Assembly (NCBI GenBank): GCA_028278325.1
Contig: JANQEO010000275.1
Location: 54,541 to 118,540 of the forward strand
Reading direction: 5' to 3'
Length of the DNA: 64,000 nt
DNA from: Candidatus Binatia bacterium
GTDB lineage: Bacteria > Desulfobacterota > Binatia > UBA1149 > JAJCZL01
The notes under the pieces are model-generated. The model was given only the letters and a program-made list of their open reading frames with translations, was not told the DNA's origin and made no database searches. The first letter of the stretch is position 1; every line of letters begins with the position of its first letter. Position numbers and translations under genes: made by a program. This document shows, piece by piece, positions 47,620-57,277 of this stretch.

Positions 47620-48060
47620 ATGGCAACCTATAAAGTAAAAGCTAACGACAAAGAGTACACCGTCGAGGTCGTCGACGACGCCAGCGGCGGAGCAACAGTC
47701 ACGGTGGAAGGTGAGAGCTTTGCCGTGGCGCCGCTGTCGGCCAGAGCGCCGGCCGTGCAGCCGAAGCCGGCTCCCGTGGCCGCACCGGCCGCAGCTGCGG
47801 CCCCTGCCCCGAAACCCGCTCCCCAGCAGCAGGCGGCTCCCGCCGGCTCCGGGAGCATCGTCGCACCCATACCCGGCGTGGTCACGGCCATCCTGGCCAA
47901 AGTCGGGGACCAGGTATCCGCGGGGGACATCGTGCTCAAGCTCGAGGCCATGAAGATGGAGAACGAGATCGCGGCCCCGGTCTCGGGCACGGTCAAGGAA
48001 GTTGCCGTCTCGGAGGGCAACGACGTAGCCGACGGCCAACTGTTGATGGTCATAGGCTGA
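47620..48060 (+). CDS. biotin carrier subunit of the decarboxylase
   Basis: 146 residues. A short N-terminal beta domain, then an Ala/Pro hinge of about 40 residues (APAAAAAPAPKPAPQQQ), then a biotinyl domain with acceptor Lys in EAMKMENE near the C-terminus. The long flexible hinge lets biotin swing between the cytosolic alpha subunit and the membrane beta subunit. It is distinct from the biotin protein of the carboxylase at 37428. Confidence 0.92.
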   Translation: MATYKVKANDKEYTVEVVDDASGGATVTVEGESFAVAPLSARAPAVQPKPAPVAAPAAAAAPAPKPAPQQQAAPAGSGSIVAPIPGVVTAILAKVGDQVSAGDIVLKLEAMKMENEIAAPVSGTVKEVAVSEGNDVADGQLLMVIG

Positions 48061-48075
48061 TTCGCGAGTGCCGGC

Positions 48076-49206
48076 ATGCTCGACGCCATAGCCCAATTTT
48101 TCTCGACCACAGGCTTCGGCCACTACCTCTACCATCCGGAATACTTCTGGAACGTGGGGATGATCGCGGTCGGCCTGGTGCTGATCACGCTGGGCATCAC
48201 GAAGCGATACGAGCCCCTGCTCCTCATACCCATCGGCTTCGGCATGATCATGGGCAACATTCCGGAGTCGGGCGCTTCGCCGACCACAGAGGGCGTTATC
48301 CACTACCTCTACTTCGGCGTGAAGCACGAAGTGTACCCGGCGCTGATCTTCCTGGGAGTCGGCGCCATGACGGACTTCTCAGCGCTGTTGTCGCAGCCGC
48401 GGCTGATCCTTCTGGGCGCAGCCGCGCAGGTCGGCATTTTCGCGACATACTGGGGGGCCCTCTATCTCGGGTTCCTTCCTAAAGAAGCGGGCGCCATCGG
48501 AATCATCGGCGGCGCCGACGGCCCTACGACGATCTTCATCACCGCCCGGCTGGCGCCCCACCTCCTGCCGGCGGTAGCAGTGGCGGCGTACGCGTACATG
48601 GCGATGGTGCCGATCATCCAGCCGCCGATCGTGCGCGCCTTGACGACCAAGGAGGAACGCCTGATCCGCATGAATCCTCCCCGCACGGTCTCGCGACAGG
48701 AACTGATCCTGTTCCCGCTGGTCGGGATGCTCACCACGACCCTGGTGGCACCGCAGGCAACGACGCTTCTAGGCATGCTGTTCTTCGGCAACCTCCTGAA
48801 GGAATCCGGCGTCACCGATCGGCTGGCCAACACCGCCAAGTCGGCGTTCATCGACTCGGTCACGATCGTGCTGGGGCTCTGCGTAGGCGCTGGAGCTACC
48901 GCCGACCGATTCCTCACGCCCGCCTCCCTCAAGATATTCGCGCTCGGCCTGGTCGCCTTCTCCGTCGCGACCGCCTCCGGGGTGATCTTCGGAAAGATCA
49001 TGAACAAGGTATCGAAGGACCCCGTAAACCCGATCATCGGTGCGGCCGGGGTCTCCGCGGTGCCGATGGCTGCGCGCGTGGCCATGACCACTGCGCAGAA
49101 AGAAGACCCCACCAACTTCATCATCATGCACGCAATGGGGCCCAATGTGGCGGGCGTAATCGGTTCGGCGGTGGCCGCCGGCGTGCTGTTGTCGTTGTTG
49201 GGATAA
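48076..49206 (+). CDS. mmdB: Na+-translocating decarboxylase beta subunit
   Basis: 376 residues, about 9-11 membrane helices. The hallmark [13 protein letters not shown] carries the Asp essential in OadB/MmdB/GcdB for Na+ and carboxybiotin chemistry; other family blocks are [16 protein letters not shown] and [14 protein letters not shown]. It decarboxylates carboxybiotin and exports Na+. The beta subunit confirms that this cluster is an ion pump. Confidence 0.94.
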   Translation: MLDAIAQFFSTTGFGHYLYHPEYFWNVGMIAVGLVLITLGITKRYEPLLLIPIGFGMIMGNIPESGASPTTEGVIHYLYFGVKHEVYPALIFLGVGAMTDFSALLSQPRLILLGAAAQVGIFATYWGALYLGFLPKEAGAIGIIGGADGPTTIFITARLAPHLLPAVAVAAYAYMAMVPIIQPPIVRALTTKEERLIRMNPPRTVSRQELILFPLVGMLTTTLVAPQATTLLGMLFFGNLLKESGVTDRLANTAKSAFIDSVTIVLGLCVGAGATADRFLTPASLKIFALGLVAFSVATASGVIFGKIMNKVSKDPVNPIIGAAGVSAVPMAARVAMTTAQKEDPTNFIIMHAMGPNVAGVIGSAVAAGVLLSLLG

Positions 49207-49234
49207 GCTACCGATCCAAGATAGGTTTTGTGAG

Positions 49235-50887
49235 ATGGCGACCTTTGACGAGATACTGAAGCAGTGGAATGACGGCACTCTTTCCAAGGCCCTCGATAAG
49301 GGGGGTGAGCGCCGCGAGAAGTTCGAGACCACGTCCGGAATACCCGTCGAGAGGCTCTACGGGCCCGCTGACGGCGACTACCCCGCCAACCTCGGTGTTC
49401 CCGGCGAGTTCCCGTTTACGCGTGGCGTGCAGCCGACCATGTACCGAGGCCGCTTCTGGACCATGCGCCAGTACGCCGGCTTCGGAACGGCCGAAGAGTC
49501 CAACAAGCGTTACCGCTACCTTCTCGACCACGGGACCACGGGCCTGAGCGTCGCCTTCGACCTACCCACCCAGATGGGCCGTGACTCCGACCACGAGCTC
49601 TCGGTGGGCGAAGTCGGCAAGGTCGGTGTCGCCATCGACTCTCTCGAGGACATGGAGACCCTCTTCGACCAGATCCCTCTGGATCAAGTCACGACCTCCA
49701 TGACGATCAACGCCACCGCAGCGATTCTCCTCGCCCTCTATCTCGCGGCGGCGGAGAAGCAGGGCGTGTCCTGGGACAAGGTCGGCGGGACCGTGCAAAA
49801 CGACGTGCTCAAGGAATACATCGCCCGCGGGACATACATCTACGCCCCTGCGGCTTCGATGAGGATCGCCACCAACATCTTCGCGTTCTGCGCGGAGAAG
49901 GTTCCGCGCTGGAACACCATCTCGATCAGCGGCTACCACATGCGAGAGGCCGGGTGCACCGCGGTGCAAGAGGTGGCATTCACGCTCGCGAACGGCATAG
50001 CCTACGTGGATGCGGCCGTTAAAGCCGGACTCGACGTCGACAAGTTCGCCGGCAGGTTGGCGTTCTTCTTCAACGTGCACAACACCTTCTTCGAGGAAGT
50101 CGCCAAGTTCCGGGCTGCGCGCCGCATGTGGGCGCGGATCATGAAGGAAAGGTTCGGCGCCACCAACCCGCGTTCAATGATGGTGCGCTTCCACAGCCAA
50201 ACGGCGGGATCGTCGCTGACGGCCCAGCAGCCGCTCAACAATGTGGTGCGAACTTCCATCCAGGCTCTGGCCGCGGTGTGCGGGGGAACGCAGTCGCTGC
50301 ACACCAACAGTTACGACGAAGCCCTGTGCCTACCGACAGAGCTGGCGGTAACGACGGCGCTCAGGACTCAGCAGGTGATCGCCCACGAGTCGGGCGCAGG
50401 CGACACCATCGATCCGATGGCCGGCTCCTACTACGTGGAGAAGCTCACCGATGAGATCGAGGCTCGGGCCCTGGATTACATCGAGACCATCGACAACCTC
50501 GGCGGGGCGGTCACCGGTATCGAGAAAGGCTTCCAGCAGCGCGAGGTCCAGCAGGCGGCCTACAACTACCAGCTGGCTATCGAGTCCAAGGATCAGGTCA
50601 TCGTCGGCGTCAACGATTTCAAGGTCGAAGAAGAAGACCGGATCGACATGCTACGCATCGACGCATCGATCGAGAAGAAGCAGCTTGAAAGGTTGGCTGC
50701 GCTGAAGCAGCGACGTGACGATGCCGCCGTGCGCAAGGCCTTGGCAACGGTGACGGAAACAGCACGAGGCGAAGCGAACCTGATGCCGGCCATCATCGAT
50801 GCGGTGCGGGCCTACGCCACGCTCGGAGAGATCTCGGACGCCATGCGCGAGGTCTTCAAGCAGTTCGAAGCGCCGATCTTCATCTGA
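49235..50887 (+). CDS. mcmA1: methylmalonyl-CoA mutase large subunit (catalytic domain only)
   Basis: 550 residues. The B12-dependent mutase TIM barrel has [52 protein letters not shown] and [16 protein letters not shown]. The protein ends after the catalytic domain. The cobalamin-binding domain (DxHxxG) is missing and must be a separate subunit, which is not in the window. It interconverts succinyl-CoA and (R)-methylmalonyl-CoA. It directly follows the decarboxylase genes and depends on adenosylcobalamin (pduO at 17717). Confidence 0.92.
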   Translation: MATFDEILKQWNDGTLSKALDKGGERREKFETTSGIPVERLYGPADGDYPANLGVPGEFPFTRGVQPTMYRGRFWTMRQYAGFGTAEESNKRYRYLLDHGTTGLSVAFDLPTQMGRDSDHELSVGEVGKVGVAIDSLEDMETLFDQIPLDQVTTSMTINATAAILLALYLAAAEKQGVSWDKVGGTVQNDVLKEYIARGTYIYAPAASMRIATNIFAFCAEKVPRWNTISISGYHMREAGCTAVQEVAFTLANGIAYVDAAVKAGLDVDKFAGRLAFFFNVHNTFFEEVAKFRAARRMWARIMKERFGATNPRSMMVRFHSQTAGSSLTAQQPLNNVVRTSIQALAAVCGGTQSLHTNSYDEALCLPTELAVTTALRTQQVIAHESGAGDTIDPMAGSYYVEKLTDEIEARALDYIETIDNLGGAVTGIEKGFQQREVQQAAYNYQLAIESKDQVIVGVNDFKVEEEDRIDMLRIDASIEKKQLERLAALKQRRDDAAVRKALATVTETARGEANLMPAIIDAVRAYATLGEISDAMREVFKQFEAPIFI

Positions 50888-50894
50888 CTCGCCG

Positions 50895-51452
50895 ATGTCG
50901 GGGAACAGGGCTGCAACCAAAGCCTTCCTGACCAAGGGGGTGGGGAGGCACCGCGAGCGGCTTGCCTCCTTCGAGCTGGCCCTTCGGGCGGCCGGCATCG
51001 CCCAGTTCAACCTGGTCACGGTGTCGAGCATCTTCCCCGCCGGATGCAAGATCGTGCCTCGCCGCGAGGGCCTCAAGGAACTGGTCGCCGGTCAGATCCT
51101 CCATGTCGTCATGGCCAGGGCCGAGAGCAACGAGCCGCACCGTCACCTGGCGGCGTCGGTGGGTGTGGCCATCCCCAGAGACAAATCCATGTACGGCTAC
51201 CTGAGCGAGCATCACGGTTTCGGCGAGACCGACGAGCAGGCCGGTGAGTATGCCGAAGACCTCGCCGCCCAGATGCTCGCGACCATCATCAACGTCGACT
51301 TCGATCCCGACACGAGCTACGACCAACGCCGTGACATCTGGCGCCTGAGCGATCAGATCGTCAAGACGCGAAACATCTCCCAGTCGGCACGCGGCGACAA
51401 GGAAGGCCTCTGGACTTCCGTGGTTGCGGCCTGCGTGCTCGTCGACGCCTAG
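50895..51452 (+). CDS. pdaD: pyruvoyl-dependent arginine decarboxylase
   Basis: 185 residues. The proenzyme self-cleaves between two serines to create the pyruvoyl group; here the site is TVSSIFPAG, between Ser44 and Ser45. It also has VMARAESNEPHRHLAASVGVA and YAEDLAAQML, as expected. It produces agmatine from arginine for polyamine synthesis. Start at ATG 50895, 7 bp after the mutase gene. It is placed with metabolic rather than polyamine genes. Confidence 0.9.
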   Translation: MSGNRAATKAFLTKGVGRHRERLASFELALRAAGIAQFNLVTVSSIFPAGCKIVPRREGLKELVAGQILHVVMARAESNEPHRHLAASVGVAIPRDKSMYGYLSEHHGFGETDEQAGEYAEDLAAQMLATIINVDFDPDTSYDQRRDIWRLSDQIVKTRNISQSARGDKEGLWTSVVAACVLVDA

Positions 51453-51460
51453 GCGCCGGC

Positions 51461-53563
51461 TTGCCCAAGACCCCTAATCCCGACCTCGCCGACCGGATCC
51501 TTTCCAAGCTCAGGAAGTCCAAGCGAAAATACTCGCTCTGCGAGAAACTGCGCAACACCCTCGACGCCGACGATCGAGACTTCGAAGAAGCACTAGACCG
51601 CTTGGTCCTCGACGGCCGGGTGGTGAGAGCCGCCAAGGGCAAGCTCGGCCTCTGCGAACGTCTCGATCTGCTGAGCGGCAGGCTTCAGGTGGGCAGGACC
51701 GGCAAGGCCGTCATGATCCCCGACGTCCCCGACGCTCCGGTGCGGATCGACTCCAGACGCTTGAGGCCGGCCATCGACGGAGACCGCGTTCTCGTCGAGG
51801 TCGAGCCCTACAGGAGCGGCAGGGGCCTGCGCCGCGGCACCATCCACTCGATTCTGGAGCGCGGCCGCAAGACCCTCGTCGGTGTGGTGAGCGAAGACAG
51901 ACCCGGCACCCTCGAGCCCTACGGGCGGCCCCTCGGATACGTCGTCGTACTGCGCGGCCAGGAAGTCGAAGCCGGCGAGACTGTCGCGGCACGAATCATC
52001 GAATATCCGACCTCCCACGCCGATATCACGGCCGAGATCGAAAGCGCGCTGGGGCCTGCCGGTAATCTCGACACCGAAGTGCGTGCCGCCTGTTACTCGC
52101 GCGGAATACCTGAAGAGTTCCCCGACGAAGCGCTGGCATTGGCGCGGCGGCTCGGGGCTCCAGGAGACGAAGAGCTGCGAGACCGCAGGGACCTGCGCGC
52201 GCACACCACCATGACCATCGACGGAGCCGACGCCCGGGACTTCGACGACGCCGTTGCCATCGAGAAGCGCTCCCGGGGTTATACCCTGACAGTGTCGATC
52301 GCGGACGTGTCCCATTACGTTCGGCCCAACGATGCTCTGGACCAGTCCGCATTCGAACGGGGCACGAGCGTCTATTTCCCGCATCGAGCGGTGCCCATGC
52401 TGCCGGCGGAGCTGTCGGACGATCTCGCCAGCCTCCGCCAGGATCAGGATCGCCTCACGCTCTCGGTCTTCCTCGACATCGACGCGCAAGGGCGTGTGCA
52501 GGCAACGGACTTCGCCGCGTCGGTGATCAACAGCAACGCGCGCCTGACCTACGAGCAAGCCGAAGAGGTCATTGTCGACGGACGCGACGGCCCTTTCGGC
52601 GTCGAGGTCGACAAGGGCCTACGCCTCATGCACGAGTGCGCCGAGCTGCTGAGACGTCAGCGGATGGCACGGGGCGCCTTGGACCTCGATCTCGCGGAAG
52701 GCGTGGTCGTGCTCGATGCGAACGACAGGCCGCTGACCGTCGACAAGCGCCCTCGCTTGGCCTCACACCGCCTCATCGAGGAGTTCATGATAGCCGCCAA
52801 CGAAGCGGTGGCACGGTATCTACAAGAACGTGAGGTGGGCTTCCTCTACCGAATCCACGAACGCCCCGACGAGGACGATGTCTCCAGTCTGACGAAAAGG
52901 CTGTCCGGTCTCGGGCTCCGACTCCCCACACGTACGGGCCCCCCGGAGCCGGCCGACCTCCAGACCGTGCTTACCGAGGTCGTCGGTAGACCCCACGAAG
53001 CCCTGGTCAACCTTTTCGTGCTGCGGGCGCTGACTCAGGCCCGCTATTCGGCTCACCGCGACCAGCACTTCGGCCTGGCGAGCAAGTGTTACACCCACTT
53101 CACCTCCCCTATCCGACGCTACCCGGACCTCATAGCCCACCGGGCCCTAGCCGCCGTGCTTGCCGGCCGCGACAGTGAACTGCCCGCTGCAGCCGCACTC
53201 GAGTCGACCGCAGAGCACTGTTCACGCTGCGAGCGCAGAGCCATGGATGCCGAGCGCGACATCGTCAAGGCCGCTACCGTGTTGATCATGAAAGCGCACG
53301 TCGGCCGCAGGATGCGCGGAACCGTCAGCGGTGTGGAGCGCTTCGGCTACTTCGTGGAACTCGACGATCTCTACGCGGAAGGATTTGTTCCGATAGGCCG
53401 TCTGAGCGAGTATTACGAATTCGTGCGCGAACGCATGGAATTGATCAGCCGAGTTTCCGACAAGACTATACGAGTGGGGGACCGTGCCGACGTGATCGTG
53501 AGCGTCGCGGACCTGCCTACTCGAACTCTGGAATTCGAACCGGTCCCCGGGGAGAAAGCGTGA
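51461..53563 (+). CDS. rnr: ribonuclease R
   Basis: 700 residues, 3'-5' exoribonuclease. N-terminal HTH-like domain (about 1-65), cold-shock/OB region (about 70-200), RNB catalytic domain with DGADARDFDDAVAI supplying the Mg-binding Asp residues, then a C-terminal S1 domain (RRMRGTVSGVERFGYFVEL). The order HTH-CSD-RNB-S1 is that of RNase R. The start is TTG 51461, 8 bp after pdaD. Its stop overlaps the degP start (GTGA). Confidence 0.92.
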   Translation: MPKTPNPDLADRILSKLRKSKRKYSLCEKLRNTLDADDRDFEEALDRLVLDGRVVRAAKGKLGLCERLDLLSGRLQVGRTGKAVMIPDVPDAPVRIDSRRLRPAIDGDRVLVEVEPYRSGRGLRRGTIHSILERGRKTLVGVVSEDRPGTLEPYGRPLGYVVVLRGQEVEAGETVAARIIEYPTSHADITAEIESALGPAGNLDTEVRAACYSRGIPEEFPDEALALARRLGAPGDEELRDRRDLRAHTTMTIDGADARDFDDAVAIEKRSRGYTLTVSIADVSHYVRPNDALDQSAFERGTSVYFPHRAVPMLPAELSDDLASLRQDQDRLTLSVFLDIDAQGRVQATDFAASVINSNARLTYEQAEEVIVDGRDGPFGVEVDKGLRLMHECAELLRRQRMARGALDLDLAEGVVVLDANDRPLTVDKRPRLASHRLIEEFMIAANEAVARYLQEREVGFLYRIHERPDEDDVSSLTKRLSGLGLRLPTRTGPPEPADLQTVLTEVVGRPHEALVNLFVLRALTQARYSAHRDQHFGLASKCYTHFTSPIRRYPDLIAHRALAAVLAGRDSELPAAAALESTAEHCSRCERRAMDAERDIVKAATVLIMKAHVGRRMRGTVSGVERFGYFVELDDLYAEGFVPIGRLSEYYEFVRERMELISRVSDKTIRVGDRADVIVSVADLPTRTLEFEPVPGEKA

Positions 53564-54936
53564 AACGAGTGTCACGTAGCGCGTACAGTCTCGTCTGCGC
53601 AGCGGCATTGGCCGCCGCCGTGCACGCTCCCGTCCGAGCAGATGAAACGCTACGGCGGACGCCGGTGGTCAAGGCCGTGGAAGCAACCAGCCCGGCGGTC
53701 GTAAACGTCTACACCGAGACCGTCAGCGAACCGTTCAGCCGTGGGCGTTCGCCCTTCCCGCGCGACCCCTTCTTCGATGACTTCTTCTCGGACTTCTTTC
53801 GCAGCTTTCCAGCGCCTCGACGCGAGTCGGCGCGCACCTCGCTAGGCTCCGGAGTGATAATCCGCCAGGACGGCACGATCGTAACCAACGAGCACGTCAT
53901 AGTCCGAGCCTCTACCATAAAGGTGCTTCTCTCGGACAAGCGTGAGTTCGTCGCCGAGCTCATCGGAGCGGATTCCGACTCGGATCTGGCAGTTCTCAAG
54001 GTCGACGCCGAAGAACCGCTCCCCTTCGTGCCGTTGAGCACGGACGATTCATTGCTGATCGGAGAGACGGTAATCGCCATCGGCAACCCCTACGGCCTTT
54101 CACACACGGTCACGACCGGCGTCATCAGTGCCACCGGCAGGACCATTCGGGCGCGTGACACCGTCTACCACGACTTCATCCAAACCGACGCTTCCATCAA
54201 TCCGGGCAATTCCGGCGGCCCTCTGGTCGACGTCGACGGCCGCATGGTGGGCATCAACACGGCCATCCACAGGGAAGGCGAGGGCATCGGTTTCGCCATC
54301 CCGATCCGGCGAGTGCGTGCCATCGCCGGGCAATTGATCGACTTCGGGGCGGTGCAGCCGCCTTGGGTGGGAATTCAGATCCAGGAACTGACTCCGGAGA
54401 TCGCGTTTCATTTCGCCATAGAAGCCGGCTCGGGCGTTCTGGTGGCGGGTATCGAACCGGACAGCCCGGCCCACGCCGCCGGCCTGGAGCGAGGCGACAT
54501 CATTACACGGGTCAACGGCGAGGCCGTGGGTTCGGCAGTCGCGTTCAAGCGCAACATGGACGGGCTGACCAAAGGCGACAAGCTGCGCTTCGCGGTGACC
54601 AATCAGGGTAAGAAGCGCAAGGTGACCCTGGAGGTCGCCAGCCTGCCGCCTGCGAAGATCGACGACTTCGCATGGCGTGCCATCGGTATAGAGATCGAAG
54701 CAGAACCTACGGCCACCGGCGTGAACGTCACGAAGGTGAGGCCTTCGAGCCCTGCGGCCAACATCGGGGTGCAACCCGGGGACACCATCACGGCGCTGGG
54801 CGGCCGCGAGACCAAGACCCCTGACGACTTCCGGCGTAGAGTGGCTTCCCTGCGCCAGAGCAACAGCCTCCTCATATCCGTGCGCCGCGGTCGGCGCCTC
54901 TACAGGGTTACAATCCCCCTCGACAGGCCGTTTTAG
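53560..54936 (+). CDS. degP: periplasmic serine protease DegP/HtrA
   Basis: 458 residues from GTG 53560. Sec signal peptide to about residue 27. The trypsin-like domain has the triad His112 (TNEHVIV), Asp142 (SDSDLAVLKV) and Ser218 (NPGNSGGPL). Two PDZ domains follow (about 260-345: GVLVAGIEPDSPAHAAGL; about 370-455: VTKVRPSSPAANIGVQPGD). It degrades or refolds damaged envelope proteins. The Phe/Asp-rich DPFFDDFFSDFFRSF at 69-83 is the usual LA-loop region. Co-translated with rnr. Confidence 0.95.
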   Translation: MKRVSRSAYSLVCAAALAAAVHAPVRADETLRRTPVVKAVEATSPAVVNVYTETVSEPFSRGRSPFPRDPFFDDFFSDFFRSFPAPRRESARTSLGSGVIIRQDGTIVTNEHVIVRASTIKVLLSDKREFVAELIGADSDSDLAVLKVDAEEPLPFVPLSTDDSLLIGETVIAIGNPYGLSHTVTTGVISATGRTIRARDTVYHDFIQTDASINPGNSGGPLVDVDGRMVGINTAIHREGEGIGFAIPIRRVRAIAGQLIDFGAVQPPWVGIQIQELTPEIAFHFAIEAGSGVLVAGIEPDSPAHAAGLERGDIITRVNGEAVGSAVAFKRNMDGLTKGDKLRFAVTNQGKKRKVTLEVASLPPAKIDDFAWRAIGIEIEAEPTATGVNVTKVRPSSPAANIGVQPGDTITALGGRETKTPDDFRRRVASLRQSNSLLISVRRGRRLYRVTIPLDRPF

Positions 54937-54941
54937 CCCCC

Positions 54942-54969
54942 TTGACGACTCCGAGACGGTGCTTATCTT
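54942..54969 (+). promoter_or_regulatory. promoter candidate for hsp20
   Basis: TTGACG (54942-54947) and TATCTT (54964-54969) with a 16-bp spacer lie immediately after degP. The bases CCCCCTTGAC resemble the -35 of heat-shock (sigma-32) promoters as much as sigma-70. The AGGAGG site at 54989-54994 is 9 nt before the ATG at 55004. No CIRCE element (inverted TTAGCACTC) is present. Confidence 0.5.
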
Positions 54970-55003
54970 CCCGACAAGATACTTGCTCAGGAGGTAGAGA
55001 CCG

Positions 55004-55444
55004 ATGACCGTAACCAAAGCGAGAGAGCTGGAACTTACCGACCCCTTTGCTCGCTTGATGAACAGCGTATTCACGGGCAGGCCCCTCGGTGGCCTCGAAG
55101 CCTATCATCGTGACGGGGACTGGATGCCGGCGGCTGATGTCGAGTCCGACGCCGCGGGGTACACCTTCAGATTCGATGTGCCCGGAGTCGCCAAGGATGA
55201 TATCGACATACGCTTGGAAGACGGCGTGCTGTCTGTAAGCGGCAAGCGGGAATCCGACTCGGAGACGACCGACGGGACCCTTCACCGCCGCGAGCGCGTG
55301 TACGGTAGCTTCACCAGATCCTTCAAGCTGCCTCGTGACGCCGACAGCGACAACGTCACCGCCAAGTACGACAACGGCGTGCTCGTGTTGACGGTGGCCA
55401 AGCACCCATCAGCCCAGCCCAGACGCATCGAGATCGTCTCCTGA
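55004..55444 (+). CDS. small heat shock protein, Hsp20/alpha-crystallin family
   Basis: 146 residues. The alpha-crystallin domain spans about 42-135 and includes FRFDVPGVAKDDIDIRLED, LHRRERVYGSFTRSFKLP and YDNGVLVLTVAK, ending with the PRRIEIV tail. An ATP-independent holdase that protects unfolding proteins. It follows degP, giving a small stress-protein neighbourhood. Confidence 0.94.
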   Translation: MTVTKARELELTDPFARLMNSVFTGRPLGGLEAYHRDGDWMPAADVESDAAGYTFRFDVPGVAKDDIDIRLEDGVLSVSGKRESDSETTDGTLHRRERVYGSFTRSFKLPRDADSDNVTAKYDNGVLVLTVAKHPSAQPRRIEIVS

Positions 55445-55458
55445 GGCGGACCATGTCC

Positions 55459-55484
55459 GGTGGCGAGGGGCAACCCTCGCCACC
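55459..55484. terminator. bidirectional terminator hairpin after hsp20
   Basis: A perfect 11-bp stem GGTGGCGAGGG / CCCTCGCCACC with a GCAA loop lies between the hsp20 stop and the stop of the convergent small gene at 55491. There is no clear T run on either side, so it may act as a weak or Rho-assisted terminator or a 3' stabiliser for both transcripts. Confidence 0.65.
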
Positions 55485-55490
55485 GCAGAT

Positions 55491-55733
55491 CTACTTGGCC
55501 AACTCGGCCATTATCGCGCCGGCCGACTCGGCGACCATCTCTTGAGCGACTTCACGGAGGGACTTGGTGTCGTCTTCCAGTTTGGAAACGAGATTGCTTA
55601 CCAGCGCGAAGTAGCGCTCCAAGTCCTCGGCATTCAAGTGCGTGAGGCGCTCACTCATGGCCTGCTGGAAGCGGTCATGGGTTTCCTCGATCTGCTGACG
55701 TAGGTGTTCGGCGAGATCCTCTTGATCGTTCAT
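55491..55733 (-). CDS. small helical/coiled-coil protein
   Basis: 80 residues from ATG 55733; the longer open frame extends back into the HIT gene and is not conserved-looking. The sequence is acidic, lacks Cys, and has a heptad-like pattern (HLRQQIEETHDRFQQAMSE and LERYFALVSNLVSKLEDD), suggesting a helical hairpin or coiled coil. Function unknown. It is 16 bp after the HIT gene on the same strand. Confidence 0.6.
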   Translation of the reverse strand: MNDQEDLAEHLRQQIEETHDRFQQAMSERLTHLNAEDLERYFALVSNLVSKLEDDTKSLREVAQEMVAESAGAIMAELAK

Positions 55734-55749
55734 GGGAAATCCTCGGTGC

Positions 55750-56100
55750 CTATCCCGGAGGCCAGCCGAACCTGCGACCGCCGAGAACGTGAAAATGGAT
55801 GTGGTAGACGCTCTGCCCACCGTCGCGGTTGCAGTTGGCGACTACCCGATAGCCGTCATCAGCGATACCGGCCTCCTGTGCCAGGTTCTTCGCAACCGTG
55901 TACATCTTACCGACCATCTTCTCGTCATCCGGCCCGAGATCGAGAATCGTTTCGATGTGCCGGTGAGGGATGACGAGGACATGGGTGGGCGCGGCTGGGT
56001 TGATGTCCTTGATCGCAAACAGCTCGCCGTCGTCATGCACCTTTTCCGCGGGTATGTCCCCGGAAGAAACTTTACAGAACAAGCAGTCGGGCGTACTCAT
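55750..56100 (-). CDS. HIT-family nucleotide-binding hydrolase (HINT type)
   Basis: 116 residues from ATG 56100 (MSTPDCLF). The zinc-binding CLFCKVSSG at the N-terminus and the catalytic histidine triad in QSVYHIHFHVLGGR near the C-terminus are those of HINT purine phosphoramidases. The middle block APTHVLVIPHRH is also typical. It hydrolyses AMP-lysine or similar phosphoramidates; physiological substrate unknown. Middle gene of a minus-strand trio. Confidence 0.94.
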   Translation of the reverse strand: MSTPDCLFCKVSSGDIPAEKVHDDGELFAIKDINPAAPTHVLVIPHRHIETILDLGPDDEKMVGKMYTVAKNLAQEAGIADDGYRVVANCNRDGGQSVYHIHFHVLGGRRFGWPPG

Positions 56101-56143
56101 GCGCAAATCCATTGCATGAAGGCGGCAGTCACGCAAAGGCCGC

Positions 56144-57166
56144 TCAGGCCACGCGTGCTATCAGTTCGTCGAGCTCGTCGAAACCGAGCGCGAAGTTGCG
56201 CGGCTTCGACATCACCGTCAGCAGACATCTCCTGAGCGCTGCCGGGCGCAGGTTCTGACCCTCACATACCCCGGCCACTTCTTCCAGGGTGTGGAAGGGA
56301 GCGATGAGATCGCCGCTGATCTCGAGATCGCGAATGAAGCCTTCCTCCAACCTTGCACAGGCTTCGACGGCGCCGAGCAAACCTATCGCGGCCGCGCTTG
56401 CACAGCCGCCGGGCATCGGCCCCCTCTCCCGCTGAAATCCGCGAAACGCCTCGCTCACGCCGGCGAAGAAAGCCGCTTCGGTGCCCGTAAACGGTGGGCC
56501 GGTAACCACCTCGCAGCCGAACTCGCGAGAGAGCGGCTCTTCCAACACGTCCGCCCAAAGAGCGGGTTCCGGCAGGATCCCGACATCGGCGAGCGTAGCA
56601 CCGCCGGACAACGATGCCGCGTCTACCTGAGCGACGCCGTCGGGGTCGAGTCGCGGCAGCAGGCGCCCCAAGGAATCCAGGGATTGAGTGAAGGCGCAGT
56701 GGATCTCCGCCGTGCACACCCCGTCAGGGGCCAGGGTGAATGAGGCGTGGGCGACGGGCCTGCCCTCGATCGTGACCAGGTCGCGGCCGGGATAGAAGAC
56801 ATCGACGCCGACGCCTCGGAGCATGGCGAGCAACGGCCTGAGGGAGCGGTTGAGAACTTGGTCGGGTCTGAGTGCGGGGCCGGCCGGCTGCAGCCAGCCG
56901 ACCTCGGGCAACACCAACGTCACGGCGGGCAAACCCGGACCGGTAGGCACAGCACGGCCGCCGCTAGCACGGCGCTCGAGGGTGGGGTCGGCGTCGGGAG
57001 CCCTGCGATGGAAGCGCCCGAGCGATACCCCTTCGGCGGGACGCCACCATATACGAGCACAGGCCTCGCCGCAGGAAGCCGCCCGCGCCATGGCTGCCTG
57101 ATCGCAGGCGAATCCGTCGACAGCGGACTGAGAACCGCAGTGCCAGAGTCGAATCCTACGCACCAC
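56144..57166 (-). CDS. lipoate-protein ligase A-like protein, catalytic lysine missing
   Basis: 340 residues from tandem GTG codons. It has the LplA/LipB/BPL domain with the adenylate loop RRASGGRAV (65-73) and PDQVLNRSLRPLLAMLRGVGV (LplA-like helix). At the catalytic position, where LplA has the lysine of DRKVSGSA, this protein reads IEGRPVAHAS with Pro137. The usual HHGTLL block is EIHCAF. The C-terminal ~150 residues form a separate helical domain with the GGCASAAAIGLL segment. It may be a lipoyl/octanoyl transferase with altered chemistry, a binding-only protein, or an acyl-amide transferase. Function uncertain. Confidence 0.65.
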   Translation of the reverse strand: MVRRIRLWHCGSQSAVDGFACDQAAMARAASCGEACARIWWRPAEGVSLGRFHRRAPDADPTLERRASGGRAVPTGPGLPAVTLVLPEVGWLQPAGPALRPDQVLNRSLRPLLAMLRGVGVDVFYPGRDLVTIEGRPVAHASFTLAPDGVCTAEIHCAFTQSLDSLGRLLPRLDPDGVAQVDAASLSGGATLADVGILPEPALWADVLEEPLSREFGCEVVTGPPFTGTEAAFFAGVSEAFRGFQRERGPMPGGCASAAAIGLLGAVEACARLEEGFIRDLEISGDLIAPFHTLEEVAGVCEGQNLRPAALRRCLLTVMSKPRNFALGFDELDELIARVA

Positions 57167-57277
57167 GGTGACGGTATCAGAATCGCCGAAAGCAACCGAG
57201 CCCCCGGCCGAGGCTCATGCTATGATTGACAACTCGAAGTTTTCCACCGGCCCCATCGGCTAAGGCTGACTGACGAA

